A DNA stretch of 64,000 nt from positions 59,534 through 123,533 of the forward strand of contig JAQTQX010000013.1 of the NCBI GenBank assembly GCA_028712075.1, read 5' to 3'. Position 1 is the stretch's first letter, and each line of letters opens with the position of its first letter. Made by a program: the position numbers and the translations under genes. This document shows positions 1 to 9,950 of the stretch, one piece after another. The notes under the pieces were generated by a model, which did not search any database, had not been told where the DNA came from, and was given only the letters and a program-made list of their open reading frames with translations. This DNA is from Desulfuromonadaceae bacterium. Lineage in GTDB: Bacteria; Desulfobacterota; Desulfuromonadia; Geobacterales; Pseudopelobacteraceae.

Positions 1-96
1 AATTGACGTATTCGGGAGGTATTGTTGTGTACATTGCGTGGCCACAATAGCACACGGAAGCGGTTATAGCTCAGACAAGAAGGAGAGTGAAGCAGG

Positions 97-627
97 CTAT
101 GTTCTTACTAAATCACGCAGGATGCCAGACTTGCGATCATGCACAAGCAGAGAATTCAGGAGAAACCCGGTGATGAAACCGGTCGGTAAGCCAGCTATCA
201 GAAGTACCGGCAGATAGTAGATGATGGCACCGCTTTGCAGCAGAAGACAGGCAGCCAGAAGTTGTCCGAGGTTGTGGCCGACAGCGCCGGCCAGGCTGAC
301 GCCGATCATACTGAAACAGTTGGTGTACTTTAACAGCAGAGCCATAACCAAAGTGCAGCAGGCCGCTCCGCTTAAACCAAGCATGAACCCGGGTGACAAA
401 AACATGCCACTGATCAGCGATCCGAGCACCACCCTCATCAATGCCACGGTCAATCCGTCCCGGAAACCGTACAGATAGATCGCCAAAAGGGTGATGATAT
501 TGGCCAGCCCCAGTTTTGCTCCGGGGATCGGCAATGGAAGCGGCAACATTCCTTCCACCACATGCAGGGCGGTTGCCATTGCAACCAGCAGGGCCAGAAA
601 GACCAGTCGGCGCGTTCTGTCCCTCAT
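97..627 (-). CDS. Gx transporter family / heptaprenyl diphosphate synthase component I-like membrane protein (possible ECF S-component)
   Basis: Hydrophobic 176 aa; motif PLPIPGAKLGLANIITL typical of the family; last gene of ecf-rnf-apbE run. Confidence 0.8.
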   Translation of the reverse strand: MRDRTRRLVFLALLVAMATALHVVEGMLPLPLPIPGAKLGLANIITLLAIYLYGFRDGLTVALMRVVLGSLISGMFLSPGFMLGLSGAACCTLVMALLLKYTNCFSMIGVSLAGAVGHNLGQLLAACLLLQSGAIIYYLPVLLIAGLPTGFITGFLLNSLLVHDRKSGILRDLVRT

Positions 628-1022
628 CAGCGGGTAACGGCATCCACGGGAGCCGCTCCTTCAATCCGGATCAGAATTTCTCCGGGCATACAGACGATGG
701 TTTGACCGGGACGTCCAATCCAGCCTTCTTTAACACAAACCTGTCCCGTGCAGGGAGCCCCCATCATCCGGATGCGCGTTCCGTCAACTTCCACTGTAGC
801 AGGCCCAACGCGCCCCTGGATCACCAGGGAAGAGTTGACACCTTCAGTCAGATAGATCTTGCGGACAAGTTTTCCCTGGGCGGTAATTACAGCCTGAACC
901 GGTTCTGCCTTTGCCGGGAAAATTGAGAAACGGCCGTAGAGAACCGCCACAGAAAGGAGGGAGATGAGCAGAAGCCCGGCCAGCAGGATTTTATCGGCCC
1001 TGGTCATAGAGATACGATTCAC
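627..1022 (-). CDS. NusG domain II-containing protein
   Basis: N-terminal TM, then GKLVRKIYL..VEVDGTRIRMMGAPCTGQVCVKEGWIGRPGQTIVCMPGEILIRIEG, typical NusG_II pattern; next to apbE. Confidence 0.85.
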   Translation of the reverse strand: MNRISMTRADKILLAGLLLISLLSVAVLYGRFSIFPAKAEPVQAVITAQGKLVRKIYLTEGVNSSLVIQGRVGPATVEVDGTRIRMMGAPCTGQVCVKEGWIGRPGQTIVCMPGEILIRIEGAAPVDAVTR

Positions 1023-2055
1023 CTGCTTTTACTTCGATGCCGCTTAACAGTGGAGGTGTATGACGAATGTGACCGTCGGCGGTGATCATAAAAAGTTCCA
1101 CCCCGGCCATCTTGCGTGCCATTTCGAGTGCTTTGTCAGGTGATAGAATAAAAAAGACGGTAGAAAGAATGTCGGCCAGACCTGCATCCTGGGTAACAAC
1201 TGTCACACTCATATTGCTTGTGGCCGGATAGCCGGTCCGCGGGTCCAGGATATGGTGGTAGCGTTTTCCGCCGGCTTCGAAATAGCGGTAATAATCGCCC
1301 GAAGTTACTGCAGAGGCATCCTGCAACGGCAGCACCGCCACAATGGCATCCGCCTTGCGGGGGTCCTTGATGCCTATTCTCCAGGGTGCATTGCGCAGAT
1401 TGACGCCCAACACCCTGATGCTGCCTCCCGCATCCAGGAGGGCCTTCCGGATGCCATTTTTTTTGAGAGCCTGAATCGCCTTTTCCGTCGCATACCCTTT
1501 GGCCAACGCCCCCAGGTCCAGCTTCATACCGGCCCGGCGGAGAAAAACGGTATGCTGCTGCTCATCAATCATCAGATCGTTGCTGTTGACCAGGGTGAGG
1601 GCGGAGCGAATCTGCTCCTGAGAAGGAACGTGGGGATTCTTGTCGCCAAAGCCCCACAGATCCATGACCGGCCCGATGGTTACATCGAAGGCGCCGTCGC
1701 TCATCTGATTATATTTTTTTGCCAGCAGCAGCATCGCCATAATATCGGCATCAACCCGCACCGGTTTCTTACCGGCCTGTTCGTTGATGCGGCAGACATC
1801 ACTGCTGCGATAGGTGGCCGTCCCAGGTTGCGGAAATCCGTCAGCCAGCTCGGCAATGCGGTGCATTTCAGCGTAGGCTGCAGCCACCGCTCTCTTGACA
1901 GTAGACGGATCTTTACCGTAGGCCTTGATACTCACCAGGGTATCCATCAGGAATTGGTCGCTGCTGTATTCGTAAGAACGGCGGAAGTACTGTAGCGTTG
2001 CAAGCCCACCGATCAGCAGGATTGCAACAAACAGAAGGCCTGTTTTTCTGTTCAT
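991..2055 (-). CDS. apbE: FAD:protein FMN transferase (ApbE)
   Basis: DTLVSIKAYG, DLGALAKGYATEKA, LLDAGGSIRVLG, HHILDPRTGYPA motifs; start chosen at MNRKTG overlapping rnfB stop (ATGA). Confidence 0.92.
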   Translation of the reverse strand: MNRKTGLLFVAILLIGGLATLQYFRRSYEYSSDQFLMDTLVSIKAYGKDPSTVKRAVAAAYAEMHRIAELADGFPQPGTATYRSSDVCRINEQAGKKPVRVDADIMAMLLLAKKYNQMSDGAFDVTIGPVMDLWGFGDKNPHVPSQEQIRSALTLVNSNDLMIDEQQHTVFLRRAGMKLDLGALAKGYATEKAIQALKKNGIRKALLDAGGSIRVLGVNLRNAPWRIGIKDPRKADAIVAVLPLQDASAVTSGDYYRYFEAGGKRYHHILDPRTGYPATSNMSVTVVTQDAGLADILSTVFFILSPDKALEMARKMAGVELFMITADGHIRHTPPLLSGIEVKAGESYLYDQGR

Positions 2056-2933
2056 AACGGTGGGCAGACACCGCACTGGGTACATCCGGGAGCCGGAGTT
2101 TCGCCGACTTCAAGAACCACCTCTTCGGATAGCGGCATGATTTTGTCAATCGACTTGGTAGGACACTTGGCGGCGCAGATGCCGCAATTGGTGCATTTTT
2201 CATAATCAATCAGGGCAACAGTGCCGTCTCCTGTTGCTACAACATGAACCGCATCTTCAGGGCAGTTTTTTTCACAGATCTTGCACTTAATGCAGGCGGT
2301 AGCACAGTTTGCTTTAGCATCCTTCCCTTTTTCCGTATTGACGCAGCGGACATTAACCAGATGCGAAACACCGACCAGTTTATATAGCTGTAGCGGGCAC
2401 TCCACGACACATTTGTTGCAACCGGTGCAACGGTAATAGTCAACTACCGGCAGGCCGTTTACCCCCATCTGAATTGCCCCGAACTGACAGACCCGTGAAC
2501 ATGATCCCTGCATGACACAGCCGAAATTGCAGGCCTTCGGACCTTTAAAGTTGGCCAGGGCGGCATGACAATCGTTGATCCCTTCATAACGGTACAACAT
2601 CCTGGTATGAGTATTGTCGCCCTGACAGAGAAGTTGGGCCACCTGTCGCTCTTCATAGGCGGAGATTTCCGTACCCATAATGGCGGCGATTTTTTCGTAG
2701 AGTGACGCGCCACCGGGAGAACAGGCGCTCGGCTTGACACTGTCCATCGTGATGGCTTCAGCAAATGCAGCACAGCCCGGCATCCCGCAGGCACCACAGT
2801 TGGCACCCGGCATGATCTTCATCAGCTCTTCCACCCGAGGGTCAACTTCGACGGCAAATCTTTTTGCGGCGAAACCAAGGACAATCCCGAAGATCGCCCC
2901 CAGGCACGCCAGAGTAACTACAGCAACCAGCAT
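2052..2933 (-). CDS. rnfB: Electron transport complex RnfB, Fe-S subunit
   Basis: Four-cysteine Fe-S domain PGANCGACGMPGCAAFAEA plus ferredoxin-type CxxCxxCxxxCP motifs. Confidence 0.93.
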   Translation of the reverse strand: MLVAVVTLACLGAIFGIVLGFAAKRFAVEVDPRVEELMKIMPGANCGACGMPGCAAFAEAITMDSVKPSACSPGGASLYEKIAAIMGTEISAYEERQVAQLLCQGDNTHTRMLYRYEGINDCHAALANFKGPKACNFGCVMQGSCSRVCQFGAIQMGVNGLPVVDYYRCTGCNKCVVECPLQLYKLVGVSHLVNVRCVNTEKGKDAKANCATACIKCKICEKNCPEDAVHVVATGDGTVALIDYEKCTNCGICAAKCPTKSIDKIMPLSEEVVLEVGETPAPGCTQCGVCPPL

Positions 2934-2954
2934 TGTACTACCTCCATTAATCGG

Positions 2955-3530
2955 CTAAATCAGTCCTGAAAAACCGAGGAACGCCATTGACATCAATGCC
3001 GCTACCACCAGCGCAATCGGTGTTCCCTGCATGCTTTCCGGAATATCGGCGTCTTCCAGCCGTTCCCGGATCCCTGACATGAGAACCAGCGCCAGCGTAA
3101 AGCCGGCGGCATGGCTGAGACTGTGTACCATGACCTTGCCAAAGGTATATTCCTTTTGGATGTTAATGATCGCAACCCCCAGGACCGCACAGTTGGTTGT
3201 TATCAGCGGCAGATAGATACCGAGCGCCTTGTAGAGCGGCGGGCTGTATTTTTTCATGCCCATCTCGACAAACTGTACCAGAGCGGCGATGATCAGGATG
3301 AAGGCGATAGTCTGCAGATAGCCGATCTTGAATGGATTGAGAATGTAAGTCTGCACAGTCCAGGTCAGAGCACCGGCCAGCACCAGCACAAAGGAGACTG
3401 CGCCACCCATTCCCAAGGACGCACTCAGTTTTTTGGATACCCCAAGAAAGGGACAGATCCCCAAAAACTGGGAGAGCACGATATTGTTGATCAGCACGGC
3501 GCTGATTATGATGATGAAATATTCCTGCAT
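2955..3530 (-). CDS. rnfA: RnfA membrane subunit
   Basis: 191 aa; NNIVLSQFLGICPFLGVSKK and TTNCAVLGVAI typical of RnfA/NqrE. Confidence 0.93.
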   Translation of the reverse strand: MQEYFIIIISAVLINNIVLSQFLGICPFLGVSKKLSASLGMGGAVSFVLVLAGALTWTVQTYILNPFKIGYLQTIAFILIIAALVQFVEMGMKKYSPPLYKALGIYLPLITTNCAVLGVAIINIQKEYTFGKVMVHSLSHAAGFTLALVLMSGIRERLEDADIPESMQGTPIALVVAALMSMAFLGFSGLI

Positions 3531-3548
3531 CGCTTAGATTCCCCCTTC

Positions 3549-4139
3549 TCAGGTTGTTTTTTTCTGAAGTTTGTTCATCAGGCCGAGCAGACAGCCGAGC
3601 GTGATGAAGCCGCCGGGAGGCAGGATCATCAGGATGGCCGGCGCACTTTCGGGCAGAACCGGTATCCCCAGGAATGTACCGGCACCGAGCACCTCCCTGA
3701 AGGCACTGACCAGCACCAGCGCCAGGGTAAAGCCGATTCCCATTCCGACGGCATCAGCAACAGAAGGGATGACCGGGTTTTTATTGGCAAATGCTTCCGC
3801 CCGCCCCAGGATGATGCAGTTGACCACGATCAGCGGAATGAAGATTCCCAGGGACTCATAGAGCGCCGGGGTAAAGGCATGCATCAATTGATCAATCATG
3901 GTGACAAACGAGGCGATGATTACCACATAGACCGGGATCCTGACGTTGTCCGGGATAATTTTGCGCATGACGGAAATTGCCACATTGGATGCGATCAGGA
4001 CTGCGGTGAAGGCGGCCCCCATACCGAGACCGTTCTCTACAGATGTGGTTATGGCAAGAGAAGGACAGCAACCCAGCATCAGCCGAAACAGGGGGTTTTC
4101 CCTGATTATCCCTTTGGTAAATTCATTCATCAAGTTCAT
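3549..4139 (-). CDS. rnfE: RnfE membrane subunit
   Basis: NEFTKGIIRENPLFRLMLGCCPSLAITTS and VNCIILGRAEAFA; start chosen at MNLMNEF. Confidence 0.93.
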   Translation of the reverse strand: MNLMNEFTKGIIRENPLFRLMLGCCPSLAITTSVENGLGMGAAFTAVLIASNVAISVMRKIIPDNVRIPVYVVIIASFVTMIDQLMHAFTPALYESLGIFIPLIVVNCIILGRAEAFANKNPVIPSVADAVGMGIGFTLALVLVSAFREVLGAGTFLGIPVLPESAPAILMILPPGGFITLGCLLGLMNKLQKKTT

Positions 4140-4164
4140 TGCACAGACCTCCACCGCATGGTTA

Positions 4165-4752
4165 TCATGATTGCTTCCCCTTGCTAAAGTTAGCGACAAA
4201 ATTTTCTCTGGCGGCGTTAACACCTTTGGTAACCGCCTTCGATGTTATGGTGGAGGCGGTTATGGCCTGAATCTGGTTCTCTTTGGTAGGCGCTGTTTTG
4301 GATACTTCCAGAGGGACTGTGCTGTTCTTGTTCTTGTAGCGGTCCTGAAAAGCGCTCTCTTTGGCCTTGGCGCCCAGTCCCGGCGTTTCCCGCTGACTCA
4401 GAACCTTGATGGCGGTAATCTTGGTCGTGGCGATATCAAATCCCACCATGGCGCTTATCGGACCACTGTAGCCCCTCGTCTCAACAACATAGATAACGCC
4501 AACAGGAGCACCGTTGCGGTAGGCGATGTTCACCTCTTTCAACGCCGGATCATAGGGGACTTTCAGCCAGGTTGCCGACTCGTTTTCAACCTTGTCTGAC
4601 TGGGGATAGACCTCCTTGAAACTGTCAATCTTCTTCTTGAGGATCTGTTTTTCAATCAGCGGACCGGTCAGATTGTTGACATAGCTGAGACCGGCGCCGG
4701 AGATACCTGCTATGACCAGGAGGAATAATGACAGCTTGAAGATATCACGCAT
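4165..4752 (-). CDS. rnfG: RnfG, FMN-binding subunit
   Basis: FMN-binding domain; GYSGPISAMVGFD, ETPGLGAKAKE, ITASTITSKAV. Confidence 0.92.
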   Translation of the reverse strand: MRDIFKLSLFLLVIAGISGAGLSYVNNLTGPLIEKQILKKKIDSFKEVYPQSDKVENESATWLKVPYDPALKEVNIAYRNGAPVGVIYVVETRGYSGPISAMVGFDIATTKITAIKVLSQRETPGLGAKAKESAFQDRYKNKNSTVPLEVSKTAPTKENQIQAITASTITSKAVTKGVNAARENFVANFSKGKQS

Positions 4753-5701
4753 GGCTTTTCACCCTCCCGAAAACCCGCGCTCTGGTGTAGCGGTCGATCA
4801 GCGGCGTGACAAGATTCATCAACAGAATTGAATAGGCCACCCCTTCCGGGTAACCCCCTTTGAGACGGATCAACACCACAAGGGATCCACAGCCGATCCC
4901 GAAAACAAGTCTCCCCAGTTTTGTCACCGGGGTGGTCACCCAGTCGGTAGCCATGAAAAATGCTCCCAGCAGCAGTCCGCCGGCAAAGAGGTGAAAGAAC
5001 GGGTACCAGATACCCGCTCCTTTGATCCCTCCGGCAATAGACATCAGGATGAAAACAGTACCGAGAAAACTTCCCGGGATACGCCAGTCGATATGCCCGC
5101 GATAAAGCAGATACGCGCCACCGAGCAGGAGTGCCAGAGCGCTGGTTTCGCCGATACTGCCGCTGATATTCCCCAGAAAAAGCTCAACTAGCGAGGGGAG
5201 CGCCTGGCCGGTCGCCTCTTTCATGATGCCGAGCGGCGAAGCGGTGGTCATACCATCCAGCGGACTGTTCCAACTGGTCATGGCAACCGGAAAAGAGGCC
5301 AGCAGAAAGGCCCTGCCGATCAGGGCCGGGTTGAAGATATTCTGCCCCAGTCCGCCAAAGAGGTGTTTCGCGATCACAATCGAGAAAACCGATCCGAGCA
5401 CCGCCATCCAGATCGGGAGATGAGGCGGGATACAGAAAGCCAGCAGCAGACCGGTAATGATGGCGCTGACTTCGCCGGTCTGCGGCTTTTTCATGACCTT
5501 GAGGCAGACTATTTCGGCTGCGTAGGCACTTGCCACACAGGCCACAATCACAGCCAGCGCCGGCAGGCGAAAGAAATAGAGCCCGGCAATCAGCGCCGGG
5601 ACAAGGGCTATCAGAACATCGCGCATGGCATTCGGCACACTGTCCGGGCTATGCACATGCGGTGATGAGGTGACAACAAGAAGTTCATTGCTGGTGGTCA
5701 T
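4745..5701 (-). CDS. rnfD: RnfD membrane subunit
   Basis: GLGQNIFNPALIGRAFL, FFMATDWVTTPVTKLGR motifs. Confidence 0.93.
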   Translation of the reverse strand: MTTSNELLVVTSSPHVHSPDSVPNAMRDVLIALVPALIAGLYFFRLPALAVIVACVASAYAAEIVCLKVMKKPQTGEVSAIITGLLLAFCIPPHLPIWMAVLGSVFSIVIAKHLFGGLGQNIFNPALIGRAFLLASFPVAMTSWNSPLDGMTTASPLGIMKEATGQALPSLVELFLGNISGSIGETSALALLLGGAYLLYRGHIDWRIPGSFLGTVFILMSIAGGIKGAGIWYPFFHLFAGGLLLGAFFMATDWVTTPVTKLGRLVFGIGCGSLVVLIRLKGGYPEGVAYSILLMNLVTPLIDRYTRARVFGRVKSHA

Positions 5702-5722
5702 TGTTTATGCTTCCTCCATTTA

Positions 5723-7051
5723 TTAACCCTGCGGCCTGGCTTTGGCTGCCAGTATGGCCTGTTTTGCCCTGCGGATATGCTGAATCAACGGTATCTGCGC
5801 CGGGCAGACATAGACACAGGAGCTGCATTCAATACAGCTCATCGCATCCGCCTGTTCGGCATCTTCCCAGGCTTTTCGCTTTGACAGCCTGACAAGCGAA
5901 GTGGGTTCGAGAAAAGCGGGGCAGACGTCGATACATTTGGCGCAGCGGACACAGGCGAACTCTTTGCTGCTGCGGCTCTCCGCCTTGGTGAACACGATGA
6001 TGCCGGACGTCCCCTTGACTACCGGAAGATTGTCGGAAAAGACGGTTTTGCCCATCATCGGCCCGCCGGCGATAATCTTTTCAACTTCGCCGACATACCC
6101 GCCGCTCTGCTTGATCAGTTCACTGAAAAGGGTGCCGATTCTGACCCGGTAGTTGGCGGGATTTCGAATGCCCGGGCCGCTCACGGTCACGTTGCGCCCT
6201 ATAAACGGTATCCCCAGCTCAACCGCACGGGCCAGGGCAGAAGCGGTGCCGACGTTATTGACAATAACCCCCACTGCCAGCGGCAGCCCCCCGACCGGTA
6301 CCTCTCTGCCGGTACAGGCATAAATCAGCTGCTTTTCCGAGCCCTGCGGGTATTTTTCCTTGAGCACGACAATGGTGATATTCTTTGCCTCAGCGGCAGC
6401 CTTCTCCATGACCTCTACTGCATCCATCTTATTCTCTTCAATGGCTATGATGCCCCGATCGCAGCCGACGGCGCGCATGATGTAGACGAGACCGGCGACA
6501 ATGCTTGCAGACCGCTCCAGCATCAGGCGATGATCGGTGGTCAGATACGGCTCACACTCCACGCCGTTGAGAATAACCGTATCAACAATCTTCCCTTCAA
6601 CCGGGGCATATTTCACATGTGACGGGAAGGTAGCCCCCCCTTTGCCGACGATGCCGGCTTCCAGGATAATAGCCCTCAGCTCATCCGGGGTGAGGCTCGC
6701 CGGGTCACTGCGGGGTGTAACAGACTCTGCCCACTCCTCTTTCCGGTCATTTTCAATAACGATACAAGGGACAAAACTGCCGCCGGGGTGCTCCATCAAC
6801 TCGATGGCAACGACCGTTCCGCTGACGCTGGCATGAATGGGAGCTGAAACAAACCCCTTACTCGCACCGATTTTCTGTCCTTTCTTAACCCGATCGCCAA
6901 CGATGACCAATGGCACACAAGGCGCACCAATATGTTGGGAAAGAGGAATGTAAAGCCGGTCCGGAATATGCGCCACAACAGTTTCCAGACAGCCGGTCAA
7001 CTCCTTGTGTCCATCCAGGTGGATTCCCCCCCTGAAGGTTGCTTTTTTCAT
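5723..7051 (-). CDS. rnfC: RnfC subunit
   Basis: GKGGATFPSHVKY, VILNGVECEPYLTTDHRLM, two CxxCxxCxxxCP clusters at C-terminus. Confidence 0.94.
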   Translation of the reverse strand: MKKATFRGGIHLDGHKELTGCLETVVAHIPDRLYIPLSQHIGAPCVPLVIVGDRVKKGQKIGASKGFVSAPIHASVSGTVVAIELMEHPGGSFVPCIVIENDRKEEWAESVTPRSDPASLTPDELRAIILEAGIVGKGGATFPSHVKYAPVEGKIVDTVILNGVECEPYLTTDHRLMLERSASIVAGLVYIMRAVGCDRGIIAIEENKMDAVEVMEKAAAEAKNITIVVLKEKYPQGSEKQLIYACTGREVPVGGLPLAVGVIVNNVGTASALARAVELGIPFIGRNVTVSGPGIRNPANYRVRIGTLFSELIKQSGGYVGEVEKIIAGGPMMGKTVFSDNLPVVKGTSGIIVFTKAESRSSKEFACVRCAKCIDVCPAFLEPTSLVRLSKRKAWEDAEQADAMSCIECSSCVYVCPAQIPLIQHIRRAKQAILAAKARPQG

Positions 7052-7074
7052 AAGGTATCTTCTCCTGAAAATAT

Positions 7075-7881
7075 TTAAAACGGTCGAACTTCAATCAGCA
7101 TCAGCACAATCAAAACAATCAGCATTGCCACGCCGCAAGCAATATCTGCACCAGAAAACTCCATCGGCCTCATTCGTGTCCTCCCGCAGCCACCTCTATA
7201 GCATCTGGCCTCCATGGCCGTCGCCAGGGCGTCACCTCTTTTTATGACACCGACAAACAACGGCACAACCAACGGAAGATGATGTGTGGCCCTTTGCCAC
7301 AAACTGCCGGTATTGAATGTAGCGAAACGCGACGATTGGGCCTTGATCAGTTTTTCTGCCTCTTCCACTACCACCGGCATGAATCTCAATGCTATTGCCA
7401 TCATCATGGCGATCTCGTGAACCGGCACACCGATACGGTTGAGCGGTTTCATCAGCTTTTCCAGTCCATCGGTCATGGCAAGCGGCGAAGTGCTGTAGGT
7501 AAGCAATGATGTGGCGCTGACAAGCAGAATCAGTCTCAAAATCATTATTTCGGACAGTGTGAGACCCTCCCGAGATACATGCCGCAGGATTCCGGATTCG
7601 GAAAGCGGGAAGCCCGGGATGAAAAAAGTGTTTATGACGACGGTAAATAGTGCCAGCCACAGAATCGGCTTGAGACCCCTCAAGAAATTTCTGAACGGTT
7701 TTCCAACCAGCTTTGCGAGCGTCAGGGTCAACAACAGCAGGATAAGCAGCGTTGGGAAACTTTGGGAAAGGAAGACCGCCGCCATAAACAGAAGAGTCAG
7801 GATAATTTTGGTCCTGGGGTCCAGTCGGTGGGCTAGCGATGTACCGTGACTATAGCGGCTCATGTTGATCGCTTTCAGCAT
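7075..7881 (-). CDS. ecfT: Energy-coupling factor transporter transmembrane protein EcfT
   Basis: HRLDPRTKIILTLLFM; ALRFMPVVVEEAEKLIKAQSSR; MEARCYRGG motifs. Confidence 0.88.
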   Translation of the reverse strand: MLKAINMSRYSHGTSLAHRLDPRTKIILTLLFMAAVFLSQSFPTLLILLLLTLTLAKLVGKPFRNFLRGLKPILWLALFTVVINTFFIPGFPLSESGILRHVSREGLTLSEIMILRLILLVSATSLLTYSTSPLAMTDGLEKLMKPLNRIGVPVHEIAMMMAIALRFMPVVVEEAEKLIKAQSSRFATFNTGSLWQRATHHLPLVVPLFVGVIKRGDALATAMEARCYRGGCGRTRMRPMEFSGADIACGVAMLIVLIVLMLIEVRPF

Positions 7882-8741
7882 GAGTAGTTTTCTTTCCGAA
7901 GCGTTTTCCAGACCCTTTTCAATTCGTCCCGTGCCTCCTCGACCGTCAACAGGCAGCCATTTAATTCCGGTAGTTCCTTTTTCATTCTGTTCATAAAACT
8001 GGTGATCGGAGGCGCGGTCATTCCGGTACTTTCAAGGGCTTCCAGATTACGAAGCAGCTCTCTGGTATTGCCCTGCATTGCGACTTCGCCCTGTTTCAGA
8101 ACCACCACCCTGTCAGCCAGGCGAACGATGTCATCCATGCAGTGCGATGCCAGCAGGATCGTTATGCCGAGCCGGCGGTGCAGCCTGCCGATGAAATCAA
8201 GTATTTCGCGGCGTCCCTGTGGGTCCAGCCCTGCGGAAGGTTCATCAAGGATGAGGACGCTTGGGCGCATCACTAGTATTCCGGCGATAGCCACCCTTCT
8301 TTTTTGGCCGCCTGACAGACTGAAGGGGGAAGCATCAAGAAGATCTTCTCCAAGGCCGACCGCACACAATGCTTCGAGTACCCGTATTCCAATTTCAGGT
8401 TCGCCCATTCCGATATTGGACAATCCGAAGGCGATATCCTTGTAAACGCTTTCACCAAATAACTGCTGCTCAGGGTATTGAAACACGATACCAACCTGCT
8501 TCCTGAGTTCGGCCAGGTTGCCAGTGGCGGTATTTACCCCGTTAACCGTGATTCTGCCGGAGGTCGGTTTCAGCAGTCCGTTCAGATGCTGAACCAGGGT
8601 ACTCTTTCCCGATGCCGTCTGCCCCGCAATGCCGATGCAGGTACCGGTCTCTACATCAAACGTGATGTTGCTGAGGGCAACCCTCTCGAAAGGAGTTCCG
8701 GGCAGGTAGACGTGCGAAAGGTTTTCAATGCAGATGGACAT
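7875..8741 (-). CDS. ecfA: Energy-coupling factor ATPase
   Basis: Walker A GQTASGKSTLVQHLNG, LSGGQKRRVAIAGIL, LDEPSAGLDP. Confidence 0.9.
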   Translation of the reverse strand: MSICIENLSHVYLPGTPFERVALSNITFDVETGTCIGIAGQTASGKSTLVQHLNGLLKPTSGRITVNGVNTATGNLAELRKQVGIVFQYPEQQLFGESVYKDIAFGLSNIGMGEPEIGIRVLEALCAVGLGEDLLDASPFSLSGGQKRRVAIAGILVMRPSVLILDEPSAGLDPQGRREILDFIGRLHRRLGITILLASHCMDDIVRLADRVVVLKQGEVAMQGNTRELLRNLEALESTGMTAPPITSFMNRMKKELPELNGCLLTVEEARDELKRVWKTLRKENYSC

Positions 8742-9615
8742 GCTGTTCTCTGCAGCGGTTCATAACTTTTATCAGCGCCGCCAGCGCCTCATCCATATTC
8801 ATGGCGCAATCCGGGAGGTCAAAACCTTCCTGATTCAACAGGTCGAACAGTTCCGCAATCTGCGGCAGTTCGAGCCCCGCCATTTTTATGGCTGGACTGT
8901 TCGAAAAGACCTCGGACGGCCTGCCATCCAGCACAACCTTTCCGGCATCAAGCAGTATGACTCTGTCCGCAAGTCGGGCTTCCTCCATGTCATGGGTAAT
9001 ATGCAGGACCGTAATCCGCTTATCCCGGTTGAGAGTGCGAACCAGTCCTATAACCTCTTTCCTGCCTGCCGGATCAAGCAGCGCGGTTGCTTCATCCAGG
9101 ATGATGCAATCTGGTTGCATGGCGAGAATACCGGCCAGTGAGACCTTCTGTTTCTCGCCGCCTGATAGGAGATGGGGAGTCGTATGGGCATGCTGCGACA
9201 TGGCAACGGAATGCAGAGCCTCCTGGACCCTTCGACGGATCTCTCCCGGTTCCAGTCCCAGGTTTTCAGGACCAAAGGCAACGTCCTCCTCAACCGTCGT
9301 TCCGACAATCTGGCTGTCGGGGTCCTGGAAGATCATGCCGACCAAGCCCCGGACTTTCCATATCAGCGATTCGTCCAGGGTATCAATCCCATGTATGCAA
9401 ACGCTGCCTCCGGTTGGAAGAAGCAGTGCATTAAGCATTCTGGCCAAGGTGGTTTTGCCCGAACCGTTTCTGCCGAGTATGGCCACAAACTCACCCTTTG
9501 CTATACTCACACTGATGCCGTCAACAGCCTTCATGCTGCCGGGCATGCGGTGATCTATGTTGTGCGAAAACTCCACAGCAAAAGTTTCAATACTATTTGT
9601 GAACGGAACCGGCAT
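8725..9615 (-). CDS. ecfA: Energy-coupling factor ATPase (second copy)
   Basis: Walker A GRNGSGKTTLARMLNA, LLSGGEKQKVSLAGIL, LDEATALLDP. Confidence 0.9.
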   Translation of the reverse strand: MPVPFTNSIETFAVEFSHNIDHRMPGSMKAVDGISVSIAKGEFVAILGRNGSGKTTLARMLNALLLPTGGSVCIHGIDTLDESLIWKVRGLVGMIFQDPDSQIVGTTVEEDVAFGPENLGLEPGEIRRRVQEALHSVAMSQHAHTTPHLLSGGEKQKVSLAGILAMQPDCIILDEATALLDPAGRKEVIGLVRTLNRDKRITVLHITHDMEEARLADRVILLDAGKVVLDGRPSEVFSNSPAIKMAGLELPQIAELFDLLNQEGFDLPDCAMNMDEALAALIKVMNRCREQHVHLH

Positions 9616-9950
9616 GTATTACCCAGTATTCAAAAAATGATCATAAAGACAGGACTAACAAACCTGCAGGCAGGTGTTATCTTTTTGTCCTGACAATGTA
9701 AAGCCGGCTTTCCTCGATTATTATTGCGATAACAACCAATTCAATAACACTAAAAACAGCATAATCTATTTGGTTTGCCGTGCGGGTAACAGGGAGAGGA
9801 GGCTCAACTGTCAACTACTTGCATATCATAGTGATTTTATGATTTATATACATTTAGCAGGTAAAACACAAGACAAAAACGGTCAACATAAAACAGCGGT
9901 ATATATTTTAGGCAAAATAAATTATTACAAATATGGAAATTTAATTACTA

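Noticed and set aside
1252-1995. 247-aa plus-strand ORF opposite apbE
   Set aside because: Shadow ORF; no recognisable family, apbE frame is convincing
3111-4187. 358-aa plus-strand ORF
   Set aside because: Antisense to rnfA/rnfE, low-complexity His/Asp/Gln-rich translation; the minus frames are clearly the genes
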